Shown here piece by piece: positions 1-9,264 of a stretch of 64,000 bases of DNA (positions are counted from its first letter, which is position 1; every line of letters starts with the position of its first letter). The translations under genes and the position numbers were made by a program. Source of the stretch: Rhizobium altiplani (GTDB lineage: Bacteria; Pseudomonadota; Alphaproteobacteria; Rhizobiales; Rhizobiaceae). The DNA is taken from contig NZ_LNCD01000065.1 in the NCBI RefSeq assembly GCF_001542405.1, forward strand, positions 62,001 through 126,000. Reading direction: 5' to 3'. The notes beneath the pieces were generated by a model that worked only from the letters and a program-made list of their open reading frames with translations, ran no database searches and had not been told where the DNA came from.

Positions 1-35
1 GGCCGAATAAGCCTTCGATCTCCCGATTTCGATCG

Positions 36-64
36 CCGGGCGTCCCTCTGGGGCGCCCGGTTTT
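36..64 (+). terminator. Rho-independent terminator of an upstream gene
   Basis: An 11-bp GC-rich stem (36-46 pairing with 50-60, one G-U pair) is followed at once by TTTT at 61-64. It ends a plus-strand transcript that enters from the left edge. The gene it serves is outside the window. Confidence 0.8.
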
Positions 65-80
65 CGTTTGTGGACCGGCC

Positions 81-103
81 GACAAAGCCGATCTCGCTTT
101 GTC
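81..103. promoter_or_regulatory. Inverted repeat upstream of adenine deaminase
   Basis: A perfect 8-bp inverted repeat, GACAAAGC at 81-88 and GCTTTGTC at 96-103, lies 45 bp before the ade start, with a TATAAC sequence at 116-121. It could be an operator or an RNA hairpin. No regulator is assigned. Confidence 0.35.
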
Positions 104-147
104 AGACACATGGGCTATAACTGGTGAAACGCCAGCACGAGGATGCC

Positions 148-1845
148 ATGACCGCCAATCTCGAACGCCTTATCGACCAAGGGACGGGCCGCCTGCCCGC
201 CGACATCGTTCTGAAAGGCGGACGCTTCTTCGACCTCGTGACCGGCGAACTGGTGGCATCCGATGTCGCGATCGCACAGGATCGTATCGTCGGCACCTGC
301 GGCAGCTACGACGGCGAAACCGAGATCGATATCTCTGGTAAGATCGTGGTGCCGGGCTTCATCGATACGCATCTCCACATCGAGTCGTCGCTGGTGACGC
401 CGCACGAATTCGACCGCTGCGTCCTGCCCTATGGCGTAACGACAGTCATCTGCGACCCGCACGAGATTGCAAATGTTCTCGGCACCGAAGGCATTCAGTA
501 TTTCCTCGATTCGTCCCTCGAAACGATCATGGACATCCGTGTCCAACTCTCCTCCTGCGTGCCCGCCACGCATCTGGAAACATCGGGCGCAGATCTGCCG
601 ATCGAACGTCTCCTTCCATTTCGCCATCATCCGAAGGTCATCGGCCTCGCCGAGTTCATGAACTTCCCCGGTGTGATCCACAAGGATCCCATCTGCATGG
701 CCAAGCTCGATGCCTTCCAGGGGCAGCATATCGACGGCCACGCTCCCCTGCTCTCGGGCAATGACCTGAATGGCTACCTCTCCGCCGGCATCCGCACCGA
801 GCATGAATGCACCAGTGCTGCCGAAGCGCTAGAAAAGATGCGCAAGGGCATGCATATCCTCGTGCGCGAGGGTTCCGTGTCGAAGGATCTGGCGGCCCTG
901 ATGCCCATCATCACCGAGCGCCTGTCGCCGTACCTCGCCCTTTGCACCGATGACCGCAATCCCCTCGACATCGCCGAGCAAGGCCATCTCGACTACATGA
1001 TCCGGACCGCGATCAAGAACGGCGTCGAGCCGCTGGCCATTTATCGCGCCGCGTCGATCTCGGCTGCCCGTGCCTTCGGCCTGAGGGACCGCGGTCTCGT
1101 AGCCCCCGGCTGGCGTGCAGACCTCGTGGTCATCGACAGCCTCGAAAACTGCCGCGCAGATCTCGTTTTTGCCGCTGGGCGCCAAGTGACCCCAGAGCTT
1201 TTCGCCACGCGCAAGCCCGTCGAACCGGTCGGCCTTGATAGCGTCAAGGCCCGGTCCGTCAACGCCGCGCACTTCGGCGTTCCCGTCGCCGACGGCGAAA
1301 CCCCTGTGATCGGCGTCACGCCCGGCAAGATCATCACCGAACATCGCCGCTACCGGCTACCGGTGAAGGGCAACCAGACTGACGTCGATCTCGGCAATGA
1401 CATCATCAAGGTCGCCGTCATCGAGCGGCACGGCAAGAACGGCAACCATGCCAATGGTTTCGTCCAGGGCTTCGGCCTGAAGAAAGGTGCGATCGCCTCG
1501 ACCGTCGGGCATGACAGTCACAACATCTGCGTCGTCGGCGTCAGCGAGGATGACATGGCCCTCGCCGCCAATCGCCTCGGCGAAATCAACGGCGGCTTCG
1601 TTGTCGTCGAGGATGGCAAGGTCACCGGCGAGATCGCCCTGCCCATTGCCGGCCTGATGAGCCTCGAGCCCTACGAGACGGTGCGCGACACGCTCCACCA
1701 TCTACGCAAGGCCGCCTACGCGCTCGGCACGACGCTTGAGGAACCCTTCCTGCAGGTGGCCTTCCTGCCGCTCCCGGTCATTCCGCACCTGAAGATCTCG
1801 GATCGCGGAATGGTGGACGTCGACAAGTTCGCCTTCATCGGGTGA
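148..1845 (+). CDS. ade: Adenine deaminase
   Basis: Cytosolic amidohydrolase of 565 residues that deaminates adenine to hypoxanthine and ammonia in purine salvage and catabolism. The metal-binding signature [10 protein letters not shown] places H75 and H77 after the first beta strand. It is followed by the family-typical [11 protein letters not shown] stretch and the C-terminal adenine-deaminase domain with GHDSHN. The ATG at 148 is preferred over an in-frame GTG at 124 because GAGGA lies 4 bp before it (139-143). Length matches the family. It is convergent with the alpha-glucosidase, with only 4 bp between the stops. It would feed hypoxanthine into the xanthine dehydrogenase route encoded 25 kb away. 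Assignment is secure. Confidence 0.95.
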   Translation: MTANLERLIDQGTGRLPADIVLKGGRFFDLVTGELVASDVAIAQDRIVGTCGSYDGETEIDISGKIVVPGFIDTHLHIESSLVTPHEFDRCVLPYGVTTVICDPHEIANVLGTEGIQYFLDSSLETIMDIRVQLSSCVPATHLETSGADLPIERLLPFRHHPKVIGLAEFMNFPGVIHKDPICMAKLDAFQGQHIDGHAPLLSGNDLNGYLSAGIRTEHECTSAAEALEKMRKGMHILVREGSVSKDLAALMPIITERLSPYLALCTDDRNPLDIAEQGHLDYMIRTAIKNGVEPLAIYRAASISAARAFGLRDRGLVAPGWRADLVVIDSLENCRADLVFAAGRQVTPELFATRKPVEPVGLDSVKARSVNAAHFGVPVADGETPVIGVTPGKIITEHRRYRLPVKGNQTDVDLGNDIIKVAVIERHGKNGNHANGFVQGFGLKKGAIASTVGHDSHNICVVGVSEDDMALAANRLGEINGGFVVVEDGKVTGEIALPIAGLMSLEPYETVRDTLHHLRKAAYALGTTLEEPFLQVAFLPLPVIPHLKISDRGMVDVDKFAFIG

Positions 1846-1849
1846 GCGT

Positions 1850-3499
1850 CTAGCCAGCCACCCGTGCGCAGAGTGCATCGAGTGCGGCCAGCTTGATTGG
1901 ACCGGTTCCGGCTGCCGCCGCGAAGCCCGGTATCGCCAGCCGTTCTCCGATCACCATTCCGGCCGGCGGGATGAACTGCGCGGGCTTGCGCGTCAGGTTG
2001 AAGACGAAGAGCAGCTTCTCGCTTCCCTTGCTGCGCGTGAAGGCGAGAAGGTCCTGATTGGTGCCGATGAATTCCATAGTGCCGTTGAGCAAAGCCGGGT
2101 GGCTTTTCCGGAAATTGAGCGTCTGCCGGTAGTGGTGCAACACGGAATTCGGATCGCTCTCCTGCGTATCGACGGAAAGCGCCGCCTGCTCATAAGGCAC
2201 CGGCAACCATGACTTCTCGGCGCTCGTAAAGCCGGCATGCGCCTTGGCAGCCTCCCAGGGCATCGGAGTGCGGCATCCGTCACGTCCCTTGAACGCCGGC
2301 CAGAAGCGGATGCCATAGGGATCACGCAGATCCTCGAAGGCGAGCTCGGCCTCGGGAAGCCCAAGTTCTTCTCCTTGGTAGAGGCAGATCGAGCCGCGCA
2401 GCGTCGCCAGCACAGACATGGCGAGCTTGGCGATCACGGGCCGCTCTGCTGCCGTCTTGGCAAAGCGGCTCAGATGACGGTTGACGTCGTGGTTCGAGAA
2501 CGCCCAGCATACCCACCCATCGGCAACCGATTTCTGGAAGGCATCGACGCAGTTTCGAATATGCGTCGCGGTAAAGTCCGGTCCGAGCAGGTCGAAGGTG
2601 TAGCACATGTTCAGCTTGTCGCCGCCGCCCGTATAGGCGGCGACGGTCTTCAGCGAGCGGGCACCGTCGCCGACCTCGCCGACCGTCGCGCGCGCCTCGT
2701 AGCGATCAAGCAGCGCCCGGAACCGCCGGAGGAAGCCGACATTCTCCGGCTGCGTCTTGTCGTAGAGGTGGTTCTGCATGCCGTACGGGTTGGTATCCGG
2801 CGCATCGAGACCGGTATCGCTCTCATCGGGCGCATGCGGAGGGTTGTCGCGAAGCAGCCTGTCGCAGAAGTAATAATTGACAGTGTCGAGGCGGAAGCCG
2901 TCGACGCCGCGGTCGAGCCAGAACTTCACGGTGGCAAGCACGGCATCCTGAACCTCCGGACTGTGGAAGTTGAGATCCGGCTGCGAGGTCAGGAAGTTAT
3001 GCTGGTAATACTGCCGGCGCACGCCGTCCCATTCCCATCCTGGTCCACCGAAGATCGAGAGCCAGTTGTTGGGGGCCGTCCCATCCCGTTTCGGGTCCGC
3101 CCACACATACCAGTCCGCCTTGGGATTGGTCCGGCTCGAGCGGCTTTCGACAAACCAGGGATGAACATCGGAGGTATGGGAAATGACCTGATCGATGATG
3201 ATCTTGAGGCCGAGCCCATGGGCGGCCGCCATCATTTCATCGAAATCATCAAGCGTGCCAAAGATCGGGTCGACATCGCAATAATCCGAAACATCGTAAC
3301 CCATGTCGGCCATGGGTGACTTGAAGAACGGCGACAGCCAGATCGCATCTACGCCAAGGTTGGCGATATAGGGCAATCTCCGGGTAATGCCCTTCAGGTC
3401 TCCGAGACCATCTCCGTTGGTATCCTGAAAGGATCGCGGATAGACCTGATAAATGACAGCACCCCGCCACCAGTCCGCCGTCTTGCCTGCAACCGACAT
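1850..3499 (-). CDS. GH13 alpha-glucosidase (oligo-1,6-glucosidase-like)
   Basis: Glycoside hydrolase family 13 enzyme of 549 residues, expected to be cytosolic, hydrolysing terminal alpha-glucosidic bonds of sucrose, trehalulose or malto-oligosaccharides. It opens with the GAVIYQVYPRSFQDTNGDG block typical of the clade. Nucleophile D205 is in GFRLDTVN, acid/base E275 in VGEVGD and transition-state D338 in SNHDVNR. The ATG at 3499 is chosen because GGGAGA lies 10 bp upstream. A TTG at 3526 would add nine residues. It resembles AglA of Sinorhizobium, but the agl transporter genes usually beside aglA are absent here, so the substrate is open and no symbol is given. Confidence 0.9.
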   Translation of the reverse strand: MSVAGKTADWWRGAVIYQVYPRSFQDTNGDGLGDLKGITRRLPYIANLGVDAIWLSPFFKSPMADMGYDVSDYCDVDPIFGTLDDFDEMMAAAHGLGLKIIIDQVISHTSDVHPWFVESRSSRTNPKADWYVWADPKRDGTAPNNWLSIFGGPGWEWDGVRRQYYQHNFLTSQPDLNFHSPEVQDAVLATVKFWLDRGVDGFRLDTVNYYFCDRLLRDNPPHAPDESDTGLDAPDTNPYGMQNHLYDKTQPENVGFLRRFRALLDRYEARATVGEVGDGARSLKTVAAYTGGGDKLNMCYTFDLLGPDFTATHIRNCVDAFQKSVADGWVCWAFSNHDVNRHLSRFAKTAAERPVIAKLAMSVLATLRGSICLYQGEELGLPEAELAFEDLRDPYGIRFWPAFKGRDGCRTPMPWEAAKAHAGFTSAEKSWLPVPYEQAALSVDTQESDPNSVLHHYRQTLNFRKSHPALLNGTMEFIGTNQDLLAFTRSKGSEKLLFVFNLTRKPAQFIPPAGMVIGERLAIPGFAAAAGTGPIKLAALDALCARVAG

Positions 3500-3565
3500 C
3501 AGCCAATCATCTCCCGCATCACGCAATCATGCCAAGACTAAAGCGGGCGCGCCAAAAAACAACCT

Positions 3566-3799
3566 TCAGCCGGGATCCGTCGCACATCCAAGTTTCTGCA
3601 TTCTGCGCTTTATCTTGTCGCGGCGCTTGATGTCCTTGCTCGGTAGCTTGCCGCCCACGGAGTTGCGCTCCTGCATGGCGAGTGTCTGGCAATCCATCTT
3701 TCGGCCCTTGCCTCCGCCGCGTGCGAAAGCGGGAATAGCTGAGAGGGATAGTCCCGCGACAAGTGAAATGGCGATCAGAGAAACTGGGATCTTCTGCAT
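3566..3799 (-). CDS. Small secreted basic protein of unknown function
   Basis: A 77-residue protein with a clear Sec signal peptide: MQKIP, then a hydrophobic core and an AFA cleavage site before RGGGKG. The mature part is short (about 50 residues), lysine/arginine-rich and has two cysteines (MDCQTL and LGCATD) that could form one disulfide. The start at 3799 has GGGGA seven bases upstream. An ATG at 3805 lies too close to that site. No domain is recognised. It stands alone between the alpha-glucosidase on the same strand and the divergent sugar kinase. Confidence 0.65.
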   Translation of the reverse strand: MQKIPVSLIAISLVAGLSLSAIPAFARGGGKGRKMDCQTLAMQERNSVGGKLPSKDIKRRDKIKRRMQKLGCATDPG

Positions 3800-3824
3800 G
3801 AACATATCCCCATAGCTACGCGGG

Positions 3825-3852
3825 TCATTATGCGCCCCGTCCACACGGTCAA
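3825..3852 (-). promoter_or_regulatory. Candidate sigma-70 promoter for the small secreted protein
   Basis: On the minus strand TTGACC (3847-3852) and TAATGA (3825-3830) are separated by 16 bp, close to the rhizobial housekeeping consensus. They lie 25-50 bp upstream of the start at 3799. Confidence 0.45.
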
Positions 3853-3950
3853 CAAATCCGGCCTAATGCCGCAGACACATGCCGCTCGCGGCTTGTCAGG
3901 AAGGTGCTCTGCGCGTATCAGCGAAACGGGAAAATTCAGGGAGGCTTTCT

Positions 3951-4871
3951 GTGAGCGGGCGTTTTTTATCGATCGGTGAATGCATGGTGGAGCTTTCGCA
4001 GGCAGGCGCCGGATTGCTACGCAAGGGCTTTGCCGGCGATACGCTGAACACCGCCTGGTATGCCCGCGCCTGCCTGCCGGCAGATTGGTCGGTGGAGTAT
4101 TTTACCGCGCTCGGCGACGAAGCCATGTCCGATGAGATGATCGCCTTCTACAAGCAGGCTGGCATCGGCACGGAATTTATCAGGCGCATCAAGGGTAAGG
4201 CGCCCGGTCTCTACATGATCAGCCTCAAGGACGGCGAGCGCTCCTTCAGCTACTGGCGCGACAACTCGGCCGCCCGCCAGCTGGCAGCCGATGCGGAGCT
4301 CCTGCGCGAGGCGATCGAGGCATGCGACGTCATCTATTTCTCCGGCATCACACTTGCGATCCTGTCTCGCAATGACGCCGATACGTTGCTCGCCGAAGTC
4401 CGTCGCGCCAAGGCCGCCGGCAAGATCGTGGCCTTCGACCCCAATATCCGCCCGCGGCTTTGGTCCGGCTATGACGTGATGCATGCGACGATCAGCGAAG
4501 GTGCGCGCGCCTCGTCCCTGGTGCTGCCGAGTTTTGACGACGAAGCAACGCACTTCGGCGACGTCTCGATCGCTGCGACGATCCAGCGGTATCGCACGCT
4601 TGGCGCGACCGATGTGGTCGTTAAGAACGGCGCTGAGGGAGCGACCCTGAGCTTCGACGGCGTCGAGAGCTTCGTCCCAGCCGAAAAGGTCGAACAGGTC
4701 GTCGACACGACCAGCGCCGGCGACAGTTTCAACGGCGCATTTCTCGCCCGCTATCTCGAAACGAAGGACGCCCCTGCTGCAGCGGCGTTTGCCGCGAAGG
4801 TCGCCGCACGCGTGGTTAGCGAACACGGCGCCCTCGTCGCATGGGAAAAACTCGGCATCGACAAGACCTGA
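3951..4871 (+). CDS. kdgK: PfkB-family sugar kinase, probable 2-keto-3-deoxygluconate kinase
   Basis: Cytosolic ribokinase-family enzyme of 306 residues, predicted to phosphorylate 2-dehydro-3-deoxygluconate to KDPG for the lower Entner-Doudoroff pathway. Features typical of KdgK are the N-terminal SIGECMVEL, GFAGDTLNTAWYA, the PGLY and GERSFSYWRDNSAAR segment, and the PfkB signature DTTSAGDSFNGAF with catalytic base D258. The GTG start at 3951 is supported by a strong AGGGAGG at 3938-3944. A longer reading frame back to 3879 has no such site. A fructokinase is less likely because the GERSF-YWR block is characteristic of KDG kinases. It stands as a single gene. Confidence 0.82.
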   Translation: MSGRFLSIGECMVELSQAGAGLLRKGFAGDTLNTAWYARACLPADWSVEYFTALGDEAMSDEMIAFYKQAGIGTEFIRRIKGKAPGLYMISLKDGERSFSYWRDNSAARQLAADAELLREAIEACDVIYFSGITLAILSRNDADTLLAEVRRAKAAGKIVAFDPNIRPRLWSGYDVMHATISEGARASSLVLPSFDDEATHFGDVSIAATIQRYRTLGATDVVVKNGAEGATLSFDGVESFVPAEKVEQVVDTTSAGDSFNGAFLARYLETKDAPAAAAFAAKVAARVVSEHGALVAWEKLGIDKT

Positions 4872-4899
4872 GCAACATCGAACGATCGGCGCAGTGCGA

Positions 4900-4917
4900 C
4901 TGTAATATTTCCATCAT
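4900..4917 (+). promoter_or_regulatory. Candidate PHO box upstream of the GT4 gene
   Basis: CTGTAAT (4900-4906), an ATTT spacer (4907-4910) and CCATCAT (4911-4917) reproduce the two 7-mers with 4-bp AT spacer of a rhizobial PhoB site (CTGTCAT-N4-CTGTCAT). The two halves match at 6/7 and 5/7. It is 158 bp before the chosen start of the glycosyltransferase. Confidence 0.4.
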
Positions 4918-5075
4918 CGACGACCGCCAGAATGTGAGGCGCGGGAATCGAGTCTCCGGGTCAGCCGGGAATTGGGCCGGCGCCCCCGCGGGCGCGGCAT
5001 GGATGGGATTGGGGCGTGCTGCAACATATGTCGGATGTTGGAGGCAACGAAGGCCGGTATGCATCTCGGCTGGGC

Positions 5076-6194
5076 ATGGCGGAACGGCTCGTGATTGTCA
5101 GCGATGCCTGGCATCCGCAGGTCAACGGCGTCGTCCGTTCGATCGAGAACACCAATCGCGAACTGGCGAAGATGGGCATTGACGTGGCGATGGTGACGCC
5201 GCAGGGCTTTCACAGCGTGCCCTGCCCCACGTATCCCGAAATTCGTCTCTCGATAGCGAGCTACCGCCGCGTCGCGCGCGAGATCAAGAAACAAATGCCC
5301 TCCTACGTTCATATCGCGACGGAGGGCCCGTTGGGACTGACGGCGCGGCGCTGGTGCCTGAAGAATCGCATGCCTTTCTCCACCAGCTACCACACCCGCT
5401 TTCCGGAATACGTTTCGGCTCGCCTGCCCATACCGAAGAGCTGGCTTTACGCCTTCGTTCGCTGGTTTCACAACTCGGGCGCCGGTTGCATGGTCGCGAC
5501 CCCAAGCCTCGCGCGCGAACTCTCCGAAAAGGGCATTCGAAACCTCATGCCGTGGAGCCGCGGCATTGATGCCGATCATTTCCGCCCCATGCCCCCGGAA
5601 GATGCGCCGTTCAGCCTTACCCGCCCGATCTTCATGACAGTCGGCCGCGTTGCCCTGGAAAAGAACCTGCCGGCCTTCCTCGATCTCGACCTGCCCGGAT
5701 CGAAGGTCGTCGTCGGTGACGGGCCGGCCCGCACGGAACTCGAGAAACGCTATCCCGATGTGCATTTCACCGGCCTAAAAGTCGGCGAGGAGCTGGCAAA
5801 GGCCTATGCCCAGGCCGATGTCTTCGTCTTCCCGTCGCTGACGGATACGTTCGGCAATACGATCCTCGAGGCCCTCGCGTCAGGCGTTCCCGTGGCCGCC
5901 TACCCTGTCACCGGCCCGTTCGACATCATCGGAGACGACAACGAAGTCGGAGCACTCGACGACGACCTGAAAACGGCCTGCCTGACGGCATTGTCTGCTT
6001 CCCGCGAGAAAGCACGCGAACTCGCGCTTCAATATTCCTGGGAAGCGGCAACCACGCAGTTCATCAACAACATCCGCGCTGCCAACGGTGTCATTACGCC
6101 GAAATGGAAAAAGGCCTGGCAATTTGCCGCCAAGTCGCTGCCAAGAACGAAAAAGCCCGGCGAAGCCGCCGGGCCTGTCTCTTCGGGAACCTGA
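5076..6194 (+). CDS. GT4-family glycosyltransferase, possibly a glycolipid synthase
   Basis: Glycosyltransferase of 372 residues with the GT-B fold of family GT4. The N-terminal acceptor domain begins RLVIVSDAWHPQVNGVVRS, the form found in SqdX/MgtA-type lipid and phosphatidylinositol glycosyltransferases. The C-terminal nucleotide-sugar domain has VGRVALEKNLPAFL, VVVGDGPART and the E-x7-E-like FPSLTDTFGNTILEALASG. No membrane helix is visible, so it probably acts peripherally at the inner membrane. The start is uncertain: 5076 fits the family N-terminus but its Shine-Dalgarno is weak. In-frame starts at 5016 and 5031 add up to 20 residues. Together with the upstream PHO-like box this suggests a phosphate-starvation glycolipid enzyme such as the agrobacterial glucuronosyl-diacylglycerol synthase. 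That link is inference. Confidence 0.8.
   Translation: MAERLVIVSDAWHPQVNGVVRSIENTNRELAKMGIDVAMVTPQGFHSVPCPTYPEIRLSIASYRRVAREIKKQMPSYVHIATEGPLGLTARRWCLKNRMPFSTSYHTRFPEYVSARLPIPKSWLYAFVRWFHNSGAGCMVATPSLARELSEKGIRNLMPWSRGIDADHFRPMPPEDAPFSLTRPIFMTVGRVALEKNLPAFLDLDLPGSKVVVGDGPARTELEKRYPDVHFTGLKVGEELAKAYAQADVFVFPSLTDTFGNTILEALASGVPVAAYPVTGPFDIIGDDNEVGALDDDLKTACLTALSASREKARELALQYSWEAATTQFINNIRAANGVITPKWKKAWQFAAKSLPRTKKPGEAAGPVSSGT
6150..6174 (-). terminator. Terminator for the alpha/beta hydrolase, inside the opposing gene's 3' end
   Basis: GCCCGGCG (6155-6162) pairs with CGCCGGGC (6167-6174) around a 4-nt loop. Read on the minus strand it is followed by TTTTT (6150-6154). It lies within the last codons of the plus-strand glycosyltransferase. 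Confidence 0.75.
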
Positions 6195-6199
6195 AGGCG

Positions 6200-7213
6200 T
6201 TACTTGCTGAGCGCCTCGCGCAGCGTCTGGCTGGCGACCGAGACCGCGCTGCGCACTGCCGGTGTCTCGGCAATGGCGTTCAGAAGCACGAAGTCATGGA
6301 TCGTACCGTTGTAGCGGATGGAGGTTACCTTGACGCCGGCTTGCGTCAGCTTGCGGCCATAGGCCTCGCCTTCGTCGCGCAGCACGTCGTTCTCATCGGT
6401 AATAATCAATGCCGGCGGCAAGCCCTTCAGTTGGTCGAGCGATGCCTGGAGCGGCGAAGCGGTCGGCTCCTTGCGCTTGGCTTCGTCAGGCAGATAGGCG
6501 TTCCAAAACCACTTCATGGCCTCCTTGGTCAGCCAGGGACCATTGGCGAACTGGTTGTAGGAGCCGGTCTCGAAGTTGGCGTCGGTCACGGGATAGAACA
6601 TGACCTGCTGATCGATTGCGGGACCGCCCCGCTCCTTGGCTAGAAGGGTCACTGCTGCCGTCATGTTGCCACCGACGCTATCGCCGGCCACTGCCAGGCG
6701 GCTCGCATCGACGTTGAATTCCTTCTGATGCTCAGCGACGTATTTCGTAGCGGCATAGGCCTGCTCGATCGCGATCGGATAGCGTGCCTCAGGCGAGCGC
6801 TCATAATCAACGAAGACGACGGCGGCCTTGGCGCCGTTGGCGATCTCGCGAACGAGCCGGTCATGCGTCTCGGCATCGCCGAGAACCCAGCCGCCACCGT
6901 GGAAATACATCACGACGGGCAACTTGCCCTTCGCGCCTTCCGGACGGACGACGCGCAGCTCGATGCTGCCGGTCGGACCAGCCTTGATCGTGAGGTTGTC
7001 TTCCTTGGCGGCGAGTTTCTTGACAGCGCCCTTCTGCGCTCCGGCAAGTACGTCGCGGGCGTCGGACGGAGACAGCGTGTAGATCGGCTTGGCGCCGGCC
7101 AGCGCGTCGATGAACTTCTGCGTCGTCGGTTCCAATACCGGATCGGCAGCGGCGCCGAATGTGGTGGCTGCCAGGATCGTGGCTGCGGAGAGTGCGGTCT
7201 TGATGGTCGACAT
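6200..7213 (-). CDS. Secreted alpha/beta hydrolase, hormone-sensitive-lipase type
   Basis: Esterase/lipase-like protein of 337 residues with a Sec signal peptide (MSTIKTALSAATILAATT, cleaved near GAAADP), so it probably works in the periplasm. The oxyanion-hole motif HGGGW, nucleophile motif GDSVGG, acid in DENDVLRDEGEAY and histidine in GTIHDF together define the HSL (family IV) group of carboxylesterases. The start at 7213 has AGAGGA seven bases upstream. It is divergent from a MarR regulator, and the shared 160-bp region carries repeated TTTATCGCACGAT-type sites, so it is likely the regulator's target. Its substrate cannot be read from sequence. Confidence 0.85.
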   Translation of the reverse strand: MSTIKTALSAATILAATTFGAAADPVLEPTTQKFIDALAGAKPIYTLSPSDARDVLAGAQKGAVKKLAAKEDNLTIKAGPTGSIELRVVRPEGAKGKLPVVMYFHGGGWVLGDAETHDRLVREIANGAKAAVVFVDYERSPEARYPIAIEQAYAATKYVAEHQKEFNVDASRLAVAGDSVGGNMTAAVTLLAKERGGPAIDQQVMFYPVTDANFETGSYNQFANGPWLTKEAMKWFWNAYLPDEAKRKEPTASPLQASLDQLKGLPPALIITDENDVLRDEGEAYGRKLTQAGVKVTSIRYNGTIHDFVLLNAIAETPAVRSAVSVASQTLREALSK

Positions 7214-7257
7214 TGTCCAGTCCTCTTGGTTGCGGTTCGTCGTGAACACGCAATTTG

Positions 7258-7347
7258 TTTATCGCACGATTGTTTATCGCACGATAAATATTCTGGCATA
7301 GCTCCTATGCAACAAACTTGGTTGCGATTATTTATTGCGCGATATAA
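7258..7347. promoter_or_regulatory. Triple operator-like repeats between hydrolase and marR
   Basis: TTTATCGCACGAT occurs at 7258-7270 and again at 7273-7285, where it extends to a near-perfect palindrome TTTATCGCACGATAAA (7273-7288). A third, related copy TTTATTGCGCGATATAA lies at 7331-7347, 14 bp before the marR ribosome-binding site. The layout suits autoregulation plus control of the divergent hydrolase by the MarR protein. Confidence 0.6.
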
Positions 7348-7372
7348 CTAGATCAATTTCGGAGAACACGAC

Positions 7373-7810
7373 ATGAGCGACGATCTCAACCTCGACGATT
7401 TTATGTGCTTCGCCCTCTACACCGCGAACCACGCGATGAACCGCGTCTACAAGCCGATGCTTGACGCACTGGATCTCACATACCCGCAATATCTGGTAAT
7501 GGTCACTCTCTGGAAGGAAGACAGACAGACTGTCGGCGGCATCGGCGAGAAGCTGCATCTCGAGTCGAGCACCCTTACCCCCCTCCTCAAACGCCTGGAA
7601 GCGACCGGCTACATCAAGCGGCAGCGCGGCAAGGAGGACGAGCGTGTCGTCATTATTGGCCTGACTGAGGAAGGCCGCGAACTCAGGAAGCGTGCGGCAT
7701 CCATTCCCGGCTGCATTCTGGATGCATCGGGCCGGGAATTTGCAGAACTGAAGCGGCTGGCGGCAGATGTCATCACACTACGCGATACGCTGTCGCGTTA
7801 TGAGACGTAA
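7373..7810 (+). CDS. MarR-family regulator, OhrR-like
   Basis: Winged-helix repressor of 145 residues. The N-terminal segment LDDFMCFALYTANHAMNR matches the OhrR subgroup, including a cysteine (C12) where OhrR carries its peroxide-sensing residue. The DNA-binding core includes LESSTLTPLLKRLEATGYI and the wing KEDERVVIIGLT. GGAGA at 7361-7365 sets the ATG at 7373. There is no neighbouring ohr gene. The partner is a divergent secreted esterase, so the inducer may be a hydroperoxide or another small reactive or lipophilic compound. Likely autoregulated through the repeats just upstream. It ends 14 bp from the convergent der gene. Confidence 0.85.
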   Translation: MSDDLNLDDFMCFALYTANHAMNRVYKPMLDALDLTYPQYLVMVTLWKEDRQTVGGIGEKLHLESSTLTPLLKRLEATGYIKRQRGKEDERVVIIGLTEEGRELRKRAASIPGCILDASGREFAELKRLAADVITLRDTLSRYET

Positions 7811-7824
7811 GATTGCTCGCTTGA

Positions 7825-9249
7825 TCAGCTCCGTCTTTTCTTCGATTCGTACGGATTTTCGGGCGAGCGGTAGTGAATGCGGATCGGCACGCTCGGCATG
7901 TCGAAATCGTTGCGCAAGCCATTGATCAGATAACGCGTATAGGATTCCGGCAACGCGTCCGAGCGCGTGCAGGAGATCATGAAGGCCGGCGGGCGAGCCT
8001 TCACCTGCGTCATATACTTGAGCTTGATACGGCGACCGGAGACTGCCGGTGGCGGATGCTGAACCTGCTGCTGCTCCAGCCAACGGTTGAGGCGAGCGGT
8101 CGAGATGCGCTTGTTCCAGACCTTGTCCGTATCGATGATCGACTGCATCAGCTTGTCGAGCCCGCGACCCGTCTGGCCGGAGATCGGTACGGCGCGGATT
8201 CCTCGCGCCTGCGGCAGCAGCCGGTCGGTCTTTTCGCGCAGGTCCCCGAGAACCGCCTGCGGCTCCTCGATCATGTCCCACTTGTTGAAGGCGAGCACGG
8301 CAGCCCGGCCCTCGCGCAGCACGAGATCGACGATGTGCAGATCCTGTTTCTCGAAGGGAATCGTCGCGTCAAAGACGATGACGACAAGTTCGGCGAAGCG
8401 GATGGCGCGGAGCGTATCTGCAACCGAAAGCTTTTCCAGCTTCTCGATCACCTTGGCCTTGCGGCGCATACCTGCCGTGTCGAACATCTTGATGGTGCGG
8501 CCGCGCCAGTCCCATTCAACCGAGATGGAGTCGCGTGTGATTCCGGCTTCCGGTCCGGTCAGCAACCGGTCCTCACCCAGGAAGCGGTTGATCAGGGTCG
8601 ACTTGCCGGCATTCGGGCGGCCGACGATCGCCACACGCAGCGGCTTGGTGTCGTCGTATACGGCTTCTTCCTCTTCCTCGCCTTCCTCGCCGGACGACTG
8701 AGGGATATCGACGTCGGTGACGGCGACATCTTCCTTCGGCGGAAACGCCCGGTCTTCGCCAAGCGCGGCAACGATCGCATCCCTGAGATCGAGCATCCCC
8801 TGCCCGTGCTCCGCCGAGATCGGAGTCGGCTCGCCAAGGCCGAGCGAATAAGCGTCGTAAAACCCAGCGTCCGAGCCGCGAGCTTCCGACTTGTTGGCCA
8901 CGAGCACGACCGGCTTGCCGCGGCGACGCAGCATTTCCGCGAGCGCCGTGTCGACAGGCGTCAGGCCCGTCTTGGCATCAACGACGAACAGAGAAAGGTC
9001 GGCTTCATCGATCGCCGCTTCGGTCTGGGCGCGCATGCGGCCCTGCAGGCTCTCTTCATGGGCCTCTTCAAGACCGGCGGTATCAACGATGGTGAAACGC
9101 AGGTCGACGAGCCGCGCCTCGCCGGGGCGACGATCGCGGGTGACACCCGGCGTGTCGTCGACAAGCGCCAGCTTCTTCCCAACCAGGCGGTTAAAAAGCG
9201 TCGACTTGCCAACATTCGGGCGACCGACGATGGCGACCGTGAAGCTCAT
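7825..9249 (-). CDS. der: Ribosome-assembly GTPase Der (EngA)
   Basis: Essential GTPase of 474 residues for maturation of the 50S subunit, cytosolic. It has the hallmark tandem GTPase domains, each with a P-loop (GRPNVGKST near residue 8, GRPNAGKST near residue 210), a DTAG switch-II motif and NKxD-type G4 motifs (ANKSE and FNKWD). An acidic linker rich in Glu ([13 protein letters not shown]) separates them, and a KH-like C-terminal domain follows. The start has AAGGA upstream. It follows the YfgM-like TPR gene by 15 bp and is surely cotranscribed with it. The first G4 reads NKSE rather than the usual NKxD, a small deviation. Confidence 0.97.
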   Translation of the reverse strand: MSFTVAIVGRPNVGKSTLFNRLVGKKLALVDDTPGVTRDRRPGEARLVDLRFTIVDTAGLEEAHEESLQGRMRAQTEAAIDEADLSLFVVDAKTGLTPVDTALAEMLRRRGKPVVLVANKSEARGSDAGFYDAYSLGLGEPTPISAEHGQGMLDLRDAIVAALGEDRAFPPKEDVAVTDVDIPQSSGEEGEEEEEAVYDDTKPLRVAIVGRPNAGKSTLINRFLGEDRLLTGPEAGITRDSISVEWDWRGRTIKMFDTAGMRRKAKVIEKLEKLSVADTLRAIRFAELVVIVFDATIPFEKQDLHIVDLVLREGRAAVLAFNKWDMIEEPQAVLGDLREKTDRLLPQARGIRAVPISGQTGRGLDKLMQSIIDTDKVWNKRISTARLNRWLEQQQVQHPPPAVSGRRIKLKYMTQVKARPPAFMISCTRSDALPESYTRYLINGLRNDFDMPSVPIRIHYRSPENPYESKKRRS

Positions 9250-9264
9250 TGATAGTCCTTACTT

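Noticed and set aside
7873..9252. A 459-codon frame antisense to der
   Set aside because: The opposite strand encodes an unambiguous Der GTPase. The antisense translation has no family features and no ribosome site.
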